Origin: Poronia punctata
Lineage: Eukaryota; Ascomycota; Sordariomycetes; Xylariales; Xylariaceae
Length of the DNA: 64,000 nucleotides
Assembly: GCA_022579005.1 (NCBI GenBank)
Contig: MU401455.1
Location: forward strand, 62,001 to 126,000
Direction of reading: 5' to 3'
Notes under the pieces: model-generated
What the model saw: only the letters and a program-made list of their open reading frames with translations
Databases searched by the model: none
Told to the model about the DNA's origin: nothing
Position numbers and translations under genes: made by a program
Shown: positions 11,818-21,491 of the stretch, in pieces
How the letters are laid out: each line of letters starts with the position of its first letter
Position numbering within the stretch: position 1 is the first letter of the stretch

Positions 11818-13850
11818 ATGGCGAACCTCCCCGTAGAAGGGGGCGACCTGGCGTCCCAGATCCTCCACGCACTCGACAAGAAGACGCCACTGATATCGAA
11901 CGAGGATTTCCCCGCTTCCAACTTCACCGACCTGAAAGCCGCTCTTGACAGGTTGGCTTCCCGTCGCATGGTCGAATATGCGACTCTTCAGCGCGAAGAG
12001 GTCCACCTAGAACCCGAGGGCGAGTTAATTGCGACTCATGGAAGTCACGAAGCACGTGTCTTTGAGGCCCTGCGAACTGCCGTCGACGGTCTCACGATCC
12101 AGGAATTGGAAAAGACCATTGGCGACAAGAACATCTCCAAACTGGGGCAAGGAAAGGCCTTTAGGGACAAGTGGATCACAAAGACCAAAGGTGGGAGAGA
12201 AACAATCGCCTTCTCCAAGGCAATCTTAGATTCGGCTCTGATTCTCCATGTCTAGAGGGTAAACTCAAAGCTGTTGCCGACTCGATCCACGATGCCGCCA
12301 AGGAGCAGTTACTATCCATCAAGGAGACCCGAACCGTCTCCGACCCGAAAGCGCTCGCCGACCTGAAGAAACGCAAGCTCGTCAGAGTCCAAAAGTTGAT
12401 CGACTTCAAGATTGAGAAAGGAGCCAACTTTGCTCTCGAGATCCCCGAAGAGGCTACCGATTTGACGGCGGAAATGTTGACGTCGGGTGCTTGGAAAACG
12501 GCGACTTTCAAGCCTTATAACTTCCAGGCGCTAGGGGCCGAGCAGCGATCGGGCGCATTACATCCGCTCAACAAAGTACGGGCTGAGATTAAAAACATCT
12601 TCTTCGAAATGGGCTTCGAGGAGATGCCTACAGACAAGTACTTGGCCAATTAGCACCTACTAGCGATATCTTTGAGGGTATTGACTGACTCCCTTTGCAG
12701 TTTCGTCGAGTCGTGCTTCTGGAATTTCGATGCCCTTTTCGTGCCGCAACAACATCCTGCTCGCGACTTACAAGATACGGCAAGCTACTTTTGCTCTTGC
12801 GACTGGAATCGCGCTAACCGGCAGGCTATAGTTCTATACCTCCGACCCGGTCCTCGCCGACATGCCGGCTGATCGCAAGTACTGGGAGGACGTGAAAGCT
12901 GTTCATCAGGTAAAAGTCAGACGGGACACATACATATAGTAGGATACTAATAGGTTTGGACAAGGGTGGCAAATATGGCTCGATCGGTTACCGGTATCCC
13001 TGGTCCGGGGATGAGGCCTTACGATTGGTCCTACGCACTCATACGACCGCGGTGAGCGCCAGCATGCTACATAAACTAGCAGCGACCAAGGGCCCCGATG
13101 GCCGCCCGCTTCCTGCACGTTATTTCTCCATCGACCGCGTCTTCCGTAACGAAACTGTCGACAACACTCATCTTGCCGAGTTCCACCAAGTAGAGGGTAT
13201 TATTGCCGACTACGACCTGACACTGGGCGGTCTTATGGCGGTTAGTCACTGATTGACCTATGAGTTGAACAAAAATCCAGACAAGCTAATCGTTTTAGTT
13301 CATGGACATCTTCTTTGGTAAGATGGGTATCACAGGCCTGCAGTATAAGCCGGCATATAATCCCTGTAAGTACTGCCCAAACTCCTCGAGTAAGGATGTA
13401 TACTAACTACCTTGTCCGCATCCAGATACCGAGCCGAGCATGGAAATCTTCTCATATCGTACGTGATTTCTACCTTTGGCCGTGGTGGCATTCGCATTGC
13501 CGACGTCAAAACCTATCTCAATGTACCGGATTGGCTTTCAGTGGCTAATATTATATCCTAGATGCTGGCCTTGGAAAGATTGTCGAGATAGGAAACAGCG
13601 GGCTGTTCCGACCTGAGATGCTTGAAGCGATGGGCTTGCCGTAAGTCGAGGTCCCGTATCTTTCGAATGATGATGGAAATAGCTGACCACTTTGAACAGT
13701 AAGGAGATGCGTGTATACGGCTGGGGATTATCGCTAGAACGTCCTACTATGATCCGATATGGCATTAACAATATTCGCGATTTGCTAGGACATAGGGTGG
13801 ATTTGAACTTTGTGCAGAAAAACCCGGCCGTAAGATTAGGAAAGGCTTAA
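11818..13850 (+). CDS. FRS2: Phenylalanyl-tRNA synthetase alpha subunit, cytosolic
   Basis: Catalytic alpha chain of the (alpha-beta)2 enzyme that charges tRNA-Phe. Nine exons: 11818-12190, 12256-12637, 12701-12779, 12832-12909, 12965-13240, 13299-13365, 13426-13458, 13562-13640 and 13700-13850. They join in frame to 505 residues, close to the usual eukaryotic length. The N-terminal tRNA-binding part is followed by the class II core: [20 protein letters not shown], then motif 2 ([25 protein letters not shown], about residue 361) and motif 3 ([11 protein letters not shown], about residue 461). Introns are 52-103 nt, several with textbook branch sites (TACTAAC at 13401-13407). Intron 3 (12780-12831) starts with GC, not GT: no GT lies near the required junction, and GC-AG splicing gives the family sequence QDTFYTSDP. 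The acceptor at 12964 skips an AG too close to the branch site. Confidence 0.95.
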
Positions 13851-15047
13851 ACAAAACCCTTTTATCAGGCTAAATCAAGGTGTCTTGGGCCGCAATAAAT
13901 AAAAGTTTGGGGTCGTCTGTCACTCGGATATATTACCGTCTAAAAGTATTTGGCCGGACGATGGCTCGTAGCCAACAAGTGGTGAGATGGGACGTATATC
14001 TCACATTTGACGACCTTACGACGGTCTATAGTGTATTTGGGATGTCCTTTCTTCCGACAGAGTCCGGGCACGTCCGGGTACGTTTAGAGGGCCAAAGCCA
14101 ACCAAAAGTACCAAACCCCAAGAAAGAAGCCCTCGATGCCAAGAACCTTACCCTTGACTACGAGTACGAGTAGGTCTGTGGGTTCCAACTGCACGCTATG
14201 TTAAGAAGAGGTTGAATTCGCGCGTACACGTTAAAACCGTTCGCGCACGCTGTTTACCCATTGTGGAATAGCGACCCCTCCGGATGTTGTTTGTCAGCAC
14301 CGATGGATTTTGCGGGTACGGTCAACACCCCGACACCGGTTTGGAAGTACCTAGGTAAGGTATGCTAAATTTATAGTAAAGTCTTGGAAAGAAGACATGT
14401 CTGTTATTTAATTACTTTTGTCCCTGAATGACGGCATCCTGGTGCTTGTTTGATATTTTTGTTAATAGTATATATGTCTACTTTTGTGAAATTTAAACTG
14501 CAGAGTCCAAAGATAGATTATAGAGTTGCTAGGTTAGATAGAAGTCGGTAGGAAATCGAGGTCACAAAATACCTCGAGACGGGGGGCGGGCGGGTTGCCG
14601 TGGGTCGTCGTTCAAGTCGAGCTATACCCTAAATAGAAAACAATTCCTGATTGGCCAGTTTGAAACCCCCAATATTCCGTGTAAGATGATTGGCTATATG
14701 TACAATTCGAACATTAGATGTGACAACGTTGGAATCATTGAGCCCCTTTGACTTTCTACGCTAGCAATTGCGGATTGCTTCAAAGTCCGGTAAATCCATG
14801 GTGAGGAATAACATGGGAATGGTTGAGGTTATATGAGGAGAAGTGAAGTGAAGAAGGGGATATCGTTGGAGTATAAAGAGGGTTTGGTTGTTGCGGTTAT
14901 GTGGAAAGGAAGTCATCTCTCTCCTTCACACTCAACTCAACTCAACTCATATTCTGCATCAGGATAATATAAGACCAGATTATTTCCACACACACACACA
15001 CATTATTATCTATCTACATATACACACACCTAGATAAATCCTTCATC
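13851..15047. other. Intergenic region, FRS2 to SDR
   Basis: About 1.2 kb. A 97-codon frame at 13880-14173 has no recognisable family and lies in likely 3' untranslated sequence of FRS2. A G-rich run (14581-14591) and a CA repeat (about 14987-15001) are present. The last 180 bases are the probable promoter and leader of the SDR gene. Confidence 0.45.
14872..14878 (+). promoter_or_regulatory. Probable TATA element of the SDR gene
   Basis: TATAAAG about 170 nt before the ATG at 15048. A CT-rich stretch with repeated CAACT and a CA repeat follows, as is usual for fungal 5' leaders. Confidence 0.5.
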
Positions 15048-15301
15048 ATGCCCGGAACAACTCATCCCGAATTCAACGAGAAAACCGAGGCTCTCGAAGT
15101 AGCCAAGGCCTTCAGCGACGGCATCAAGAGAAAGACCATCGTCGTGACGGGCGGGAATCCCAACGGTATCGGCTTCAGTACCTTACAAGCCTTTGTAAGT
15201 TTCCCTTTCCTCTTTTTTACATCCTTTCCATCCTTCTTACCTAGGTAACTATCTAACCTACAATCTATTCCATTCCATTCCACTCTATTCAGTTTACTAA
15301 C

Positions 15302-15333
<32 letters not shown>

Positions 15334-16250
15334 CCCAATCCCCCGCCCACCTAATAATCCTAGGCCGCACCCCCGCCAAAAAAAAAACCTGCAACGACCA
15401 CCAGAAAACCCAAAAACCCCCCCCGGAAACACCAAAACACCCCATCCAAATAGACCTCTCCTCCCAGAAATCCATCCGAGCCGTCGCCCCGGCCATCACA
15501 TCCTCCTTTCCCAAAATCGACATCCTAATCAACAGCGCCGGCGTGATGGGCATGCCGGAACGGATCCTAAGCGAGGACGGGATAGAGATGCATTTCGCAA
15601 CCAACCACCTGGGTCATTTCCTCCTAACCTGTCTTTTAATGCCCAGCCTCATATCCGCTTCTTCTCCCCCTGCACGAATCATCAACGTATCATCCATGTC
15701 CCCAACAGCAGCAGGTATCCGATGGAGCGACATCAACTTCTCCACCAAGAACAGAGACCTGCCCCCCGACGAACAACCTACTTACGACTGGATCGAGGCC
15801 TGGGGATACACGGACGTGCGCGAGATGAGCTATATCGGGCTGGAGGCATATAACCAGAGTAAAGTAGCCAATGTCCTGTTTTCCGTCGCGCTGACGAATC
15901 GGCTCTACGACGAGTACGGCATCTTGTCGCTCGCGCTTCATCCGGGCGCCATCGTCACGGAACTGGGGCGCGATTTCGAACAGGCTGTTCTGGATGCCGT
16001 GGGGAAGATGTTCGAGGCCGGTGTGTATTCGTACAAGACGTTGGGACAGGGCGCCGCTACTAGTCTTGTTGCTGCGTTGGATCCCAAGTTGGGCAAGGGG
16101 GTTGTGAAGGGGGAGTTGGAGAATTATGGCGTGTTCTTGGTGGATTGTCAGCCTAATGATCAGGTTTTGCCAAAGGCTAGTTCGAATGAGAATGCTGAGA
16201 GGCTTTGGAAGTTGTCGGAGGAGTTGGTCAAGGAGGAGTTTAAGTGGTGA
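15048..16250 (+). CDS. Short-chain dehydrogenase/reductase
   Basis: NAD(P)-dependent oxidoreductase of the classical-like SDR superfamily; the substrate is unknown. Exons 15048-15194 and 15330-16250 join in phase 0 to 355 residues. The cofactor loop reads VVTGGNPNGIG, one residue longer than the usual TGxxxGIG. The following motif is INSAGVMG, then the catalytic Ser in INVSSMS and the YxxxK pair in AYNQSKVANVLF, a form seen in retinol-dehydrogenase/WWOX-like SDRs. Sequence after the catalytic Lys (LALHPGAIVTEL) also fits. The 135-nt intron ends in an unusual way: a TACTAAC branch site, then 27 A, then the AG acceptor. Residues coded by 15375-15440 are low-complexity (Lys- and Pro-rich) where relatives have an ordinary helix. 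This is either drift or a local sequence error; the frame stays open. Its 3' end faces the caleosin 219 bp away. Confidence 0.88.
15302..15328 (+). repeat. A27 homopolymer in the SDR intron
   Basis: Run of 27 A between the branch site TACTAAC (15295-15301) and the acceptor AG whose A is the last base of the run. Length in the genome may differ because such runs sequence poorly. Confidence 0.85.
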
Positions 16251-16469
16251 GGCTGAAAGTATGGACTCACAATGGGACATCTCATATTTGAGCTTGAATT
16301 CTTTTACTAGCTACATATGAATAGACGTGGTTTATTTAAGAATATATTTCATTTTTATTAGAGTGGAGGTATCAACATTTTCTCGACAGCTAGGTGACTA
16401 GTCACGAGGTTCCTCTAATGCAACTCAGATGCTTCCGGCTTATACAGTCAAAACGCACACGTGGAATAG

Positions 16470-17431
16470 TTATGCCTGCTTCTTTCCAGAACGCCGTTGG
16501 GCAATAACGTAAAACAGACTCCCGTCGTAAATGCGTCGAATGTCTTCCTTTTTCATCTTTCCATCCTCAGGCCAGAGCATCAAGTAAGTGGCCAACCCTG
16601 GATTGTCGGCAACGTCAGTAAGTGCCGAGAAAAAGAACAAAGGAAAAGGGAAAGAAAAGAGACGACATACACTCAAAAAAAGCGCCGAACCAACCGATAG
16701 GATCAGCAATACACCGCTGACCCTTCAACAAGTCCCAGATGTCATTAAGAGTCAAGTAATCGCGGCCGTCGGCATACTTGGCGAATACGTCCTCGAACTT
16801 CTGCGGCAGGAAACGACCCTCAGTGTCGTAAGTGCCCGAATCACTACCGTGCTTATCCTTGTGGATGCGCGCTGTGTAAACACGGAAGAAGGGGTCTGGC
16901 ATCCAGCCAGGGGCCGTCGGATACGAAAAGTTGGCGTGTATGATGAACACTGCTAGCAGCGAGAGGAAGATGCCGAAGCCGATAGCCCGGAACCCTCTGT
17001 ATGTGTCTTGCGGCCATATCACTCCGTCGTTGTCCTGGGGTTTTTCGTTAGTCAGTTTGCTCGAGTAAGGATATTTGTAGTAAAGAAAGTGACTTACTGA
17101 GTCGAAAAAGTCGCAATGTTGTTGCAAAACGGTCTTGTCTTTGTGGCGTTTGGCCCATCCATCTTCGGTTGTGCCGTTTGGTCTTTCGTACGTGGCCGCG
17201 ACATTAACCCGGGCGGTGCCTTGGTGAGTGAGAATGTTAGCGGAAAGGCGAAATTATCACCGATAAGTACGGTGTATTGAGCATGTACATACCAGTATGT
17301 GGAAGTCTGATATCGTCGTCGGGTTGTAGGAAAGGTTTGCGTTCGCTGGTGACGCCGACATTTGGCACTGTGATCTCTACTGTCTTACGGGAGCTCCCGT
17401 TGGCCATCGGTTTTGCTGATCCGGTTGCCAT
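16470..17431 (-). CDS. Caleosin (peroxygenase-like lipid-droplet protein)
   Basis: Caleosins are calcium-binding haem peroxygenases on lipid droplets or ER; in fungi they are linked to spores, stress and oxylipins. Exons 17431-17293, 17219-17098, 17034-16671 and 16597-16470 join in frame to 250 residues, a normal size. Visible features in order: an EF-hand (FFDSDNDGVIWPQDTYRGF), with the intron inside the loop; a hydrophobic hairpin (FGIFLSLLAVFII) followed by a Pro-rich turn (YPTAPGWMPDP); and the family signature KHGSDSGTYDTEGRF. The C-terminal YDGSLFYVIAQRR is also typical. The Trp codon of EWLATYLMLWPEDG is split across the last intron. I chose ATG 17431 because the in-frame sequence upstream has only a TTG. 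A CRE-type palindrome lies about 290 bp upstream. Confidence 0.93.
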
Positions 17432-17722
17432 TTTCCCTCGTCTATTTCTAGTATTAGATATCAAACGCGATGTATAATAGGTTCAGTTGTTTTAGGTGGT
17501 GTCGCTAAGAAATGCAAGGACAGCAAGAGCGTTGTTGATGGCAAAATTTAGGAATAAACAAAGGGTATTGAATCCTATGTGGTATATTATTATTTCTACC
17601 TCTATTACACGTGCTATCGTAAACGTCCCTTTGCCGGTATTTAAAGCAATATTTGGTTGGCAACATGTTGTTTGCGATGATCGTGCAAGAGCCGACCGAA
17701 GGGGTTGCTGCAATGACATACC

Positions 17723-17732
17723 ATGACGTCAT
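17723..17732. promoter_or_regulatory. CRE/ATF-type bZIP site upstream of caleosin
   Basis: Perfect 10-bp palindrome ATGACGTCAT. TGACGTCA is the known binding core of Atf1/CREB-type bZIP factors, which in fungi act in osmotic and oxidative stress. It sits about 290 bp before the caleosin ATG. That it regulates this gene is inference. Confidence 0.5.
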
Positions 17733-18144
17733 TGACAAGCTTCATCAGGAACAGGCTCAGCCATCGTACCCGCATCACATGTTTGAGGTACGCATGTTAG
17801 GAAGACGACGGCTGCTAGATCTACATGAAAAATTGGGCTAAAAACTTCTCGTACACACAAGTTCGACCAACAAAAACGTCATCAAGATTGCAAGGTGCTA
17901 CCTGCTACACGTGCAAGGTGTCATCTCCAGTCTGTACAAGTAATACCAACCGCGGTACCAATTTCCAAATGTATGCTAACCTAAGAAAAGAGGCAGTCGC
18001 GGTGTCCACTGTCAACACCTAAAGTGCTTACCAAGTTAAGTTGTACTTGCCAGTTTCATGTTTGACCGTTCATGCAGCCACAACTAGGTACCTTGCATTT
18101 TCGGAGCTGGTGGCTGAGTCTATGTGACACATTATATCCGCAAC

Positions 18145-19957
18145 CTAAAAAGACCCTGTCCTAACTTGTCGCTTTGGTAAGAACCGGGCTGGCTCATGAG
18201 ACCGGATATCGATGTAAAACACCGTCTCCCCTTCCAGCTTATCCGGGTTTATAGACACGGACAGGTTCTTCCAAGGCGCCCCCTTAAATGTCTTTATCGT
18301 AGTGGTCAATGGCTTCCCTATCTTCTCTCTGGCCATGGCTCCCATTCGCTGAATGTCCTTGTTACCAACCTCCATGAGACCCAGCCCGTACTTGTCGTCC
18401 TTGCCATGAATCGTGATCCACGGCCTCAGTTCGTCCTGGCTACGCCCAAAGGCCACGATGAACCACTCGCCCGCGTTATTGAGATCGGTACCCATGCCGT
18501 TGCTCTCGTACCGTGGTGTGAAGTACACCATGCCGCTAAACTCGGCCAGCCCCTGTGTGTGCAACATGCGGCGCTGGGGGTCCCAGTTCTGCCAGGGTAA
18601 GACGACAGAGGCCGAGAAGGGGAAGCCGGGGAAGGGAAACTCGGTGCCGGTATTGAAGTTGTGACGGAAGATGAATGCGCCCCGGTGACTTCCCTCGAGC
18701 TCTCTCGATTTCGACGGGCTGAGCCGTTTGACGATGTGGATGCTCTTTTTGTCCACCGGTCTCGCAGCCTCCTGCTGCAGATCGCCGTACTCGCCCGCTT
18801 TTTCCCGGCTATAGACGCCACGGCCGTGGTCCTTGAGCCAGATACTTATCGGTGCTCCCCGAGGCCCCTTCTTGCAGTTGAGCCGGAAGAGATAGGACCC
18901 ATTCATGCCTGTTATTATATCCGTCTCTATTCGCAGACCCTTGCTTCCAAGCGACCATTCGGGTCCGAACATGGGGTCATCTATTAACCGAATAGAACCG
19001 CAATCGCGGAACTCTCCTGGGCTGGACGCCAACACACCATGATACTTTTGACCCTCCCGATCGTCATTATTGACTTTCCATGCAAAGATGCTCAAGTCAT
19101 TCGTCTCTTTCGCAATCTCCTCTTGTAGCCTGAGGAAAGCTCTCTCTCCTTCTCCATACAACAGGGGCATGTTGACTTCGAAAATACCGAGCAAGCAGTA
19201 GGCAATGTCCTCGGGTCGCGTCGTCTGTCTTGTTGCCGCCCACGACATTCTCTGGGCAACGGGTAAGTCGTATAACCGTTCGGGGCTTTCCAACACTTCG
19301 GGCCCTATCTTGGACGCCTCTGCGATTAAATCTTTCAGTTCCCCCTTGGTTCCACGCAAGTGCCAATCTCGGTCGTAAAACTCGACATGTCTAGGCGCCA
19401 AAAGCTAGAATTGAACTTTTAGCTCCGGAGCGTCCCTTCTCACACTTGTCGAATCTTTGGATATCATTTACCTACCTCTTGTAATGTCCAACCACGAGTG
19501 AACCATCTACACTTCTTCAATGCCGAATCGATCGGCTCTTCCGAGAATCCAGGCAAGTCTCCCAACCAGGCATAACAGACTTTGGCATCCCGGTACCAAT
19601 TAAACATGGCTGTAGTGCGTACCGGCTCGGCCTCGGTTAGGGAAGATGGCCGATACGGGGTAAGGTTAGACACGTACAGTTGATGGCCTCGGTCAGTTCG
19701 GCACTACTCGACTTGTCGATACAACACGTATCTACCCAGCCATACTTGATACCGTCCCTGCGGGCGAGCTCGCACATCTTGACAATCTTCCCGAAACCTT
19801 TCATGTTATTCCGGTATGCATTATCAGGCCTAACGAAATCCTGAAATGTGACCTCCTCGTCCTCCCAGGTATGTGATAATATCGCATACTCCAGGTCAGC
19901 AGGCCCGGAGCCCATGAACTCTTCCAGCGCAAATGTTTCCGTGTTGATTAACCTCAT
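18145..19957 (-). CDS. HET-domain protein (heterokaryon-incompatibility type)
   Basis: HET domains act in fungal allorecognition and programmed cell death; most family members have no assigned role. Exons 19957-19678, 19609-19476 and 19404-18145 join in frame to 557 residues. The start MRLINTETFALEEF and the blocks YAILSHTWEDEEVTFQDF, YGWVDTCCIDKSSSAELTEAIN and CRWFTRGWTLQE are the classic HET core (about residues 20-145). They are followed by LLAPRHVEFYDRDW and the usual block AYCLLGIFEVNMPLLYGEG. The rest, about 300 residues, is a variable C-terminal region with no ankyrin, WD40 or NACHT motif that I can see. Introns are 68 and 71 nt. A TATA-like word lies about 65 nt upstream of the ATG. 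The gene appears intact. Confidence 0.93.
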
Positions 19958-20020
19958 TCTCGACTCTTAACAAAACAGTGTTTTAGATTAGTTTCCCGAA
20001 CAGCAGAATATTTGCTTGAT

Positions 20021-20034
20021 GCCTTATATATCTA
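20021..20034 (-). promoter_or_regulatory. Probable TATA element of the HET gene
   Basis: On the minus strand TAGATATATAAGGC, about 65 nt before the ATG at 19957. A second TATA-like word lies near 20190-20200. Either could serve. Confidence 0.4.
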
Positions 20035-21491
20035 GCTGAACGTGCTAATCTAGACCGTAGTTGGAAAAGCCAAGATTTGATCGATATCATACGGGGCTCG
20101 CTACGAGAAGGTAATTGGTTCTTTTCATTCCTGTAAAACTTGAACAAACAAGACACCAGTATACGGAAGACATCTTAAAAAAGAAGTGACTTGTATATAT
20201 ATGCCCCTCATTGTCTCCACGATTGCCCACCTACTTACACGTAAGTAATACATACACCAAGAAGAATAAATTCCAAACCACAACCACAACCACAACCACC
20301 CTTTTAACCATGAACCCGAATTATTCATATTTTCATACTCGCAAACCTAGCAAAAATAAATATACAATACATCTAACCTATATTAACATTAATTAATTAA
20401 TTAATAAACGTATCCCCAATCTTTCCTTTCCTTTCTTTCTTCCCCCTTACCTTACATCACCTACAAGTACCTACCCCAACCTCCGATCCTCTTCCCCACC
20501 CCCACCGGATATTTCGTATAAGCATGTGTAAGATACTAGGTAGTAAGGTATCTACCTAGCGTGCTAGCTTAATAGCTGCTTCAATTAAGACTCGACAGAG
20601 CGGTCAGTAAAAGTAAAAGTAAAAGACAAAAAACCACCTCACATTTTACCAGCTTCAAGGTGATTATTGGGTTGATTAGATATGTACTTAGGTTAAGTAC
20701 ATAAGGGGGAGGAGGGGCAAGTAAAAAAAAAAAAAAAAAAAGGAAAAAAGGAAAAAAGGAAAAATGATTCAGTCACGACCACATCGACGTTTAAACACCA
20801 CTAAAACATAACCTACGTCTAATTAGACCGTTTGTTAGTACCTGTAATACTACAAGTAAGCAAGGATGACAACAGGTTCTTGATTATTTCATCCTCTGAT
20901 CGTCATTAGGTTATCAAGTTCCTATATAATGTGCGTCCCAGGTGTAAACGCCGACATCATTGCAAGCATAACACTCTCTAGAAAAGACCAATTGTATGTA
21001 TGACTTTTAACAAGTATCATTTCAATGGCGCTATCGGAGCATTGATGTCCGCTATCTAGGCCAATCGAGGCTCTACAATAAATACACACGATCTCCCTGA
21101 TCGGTCTCAACGGTTGTATCGACAAATGAATAGATAAATATGCAAGGCTTTTTGGCAGTGTGCCCCCGACTATAACCGCCCAGGTAAGCCCGTTTTTTTG
21201 ATAGTTCGCAGGAGCGCCGGTTACTGAATATCAACGCCAGTAAATACGGGCGCGACCCTCCTTCTCAACGCCCAACCCAATGCTATGCGTGCCTAACTCG
21301 AGAACTAGTCTAGTCCCTATTCAAGCGAATGTAATGCCCCATAAACAAATAAAACATAATCAGCCAGTCGAAAACACAATGATCCAGCGCTTAGAGCGAT
21401 AAAAGACATAATGGAAGATGCATAGGGCATGTCCGGCCCCGCAAAGGATAGGAACAAGAAAGGAATTCAGATGCCGGTTGTAATGGAATCT
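20035..21491. other. Gene-free interval with A-runs and simple repeats
   Basis: About 1.5 kb with CAACCA repeats (20279-20299), TTAATTAA repeats (about 20388-20404), an A-run followed by GGAAAAAA repeats (20723-20763) and AAAGTA repeats (near 20608-20626). No coding signal. Confidence 0.5.

Noticed and set aside
12951..12953. Earlier AG as acceptor of FRS2 intron 4
   Set aside because: It overlaps the branch site (ACTAATAG) and breaks the frame; AG at 12963-12964 gives the conserved [14 protein letters not shown].
13880..14173. 97-codon plus-strand frame just after FRS2
   Set aside because: No family resemblance, no promoter-like leader, and it starts 30 bases after the FRS2 stop, so it is probably 3' UTR or chance.
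20388..20404. TTAATTAA palindromic repeats as a possible replication origin
   Set aside because: A short AT repeat alone is no evidence for an origin in filamentous fungi.
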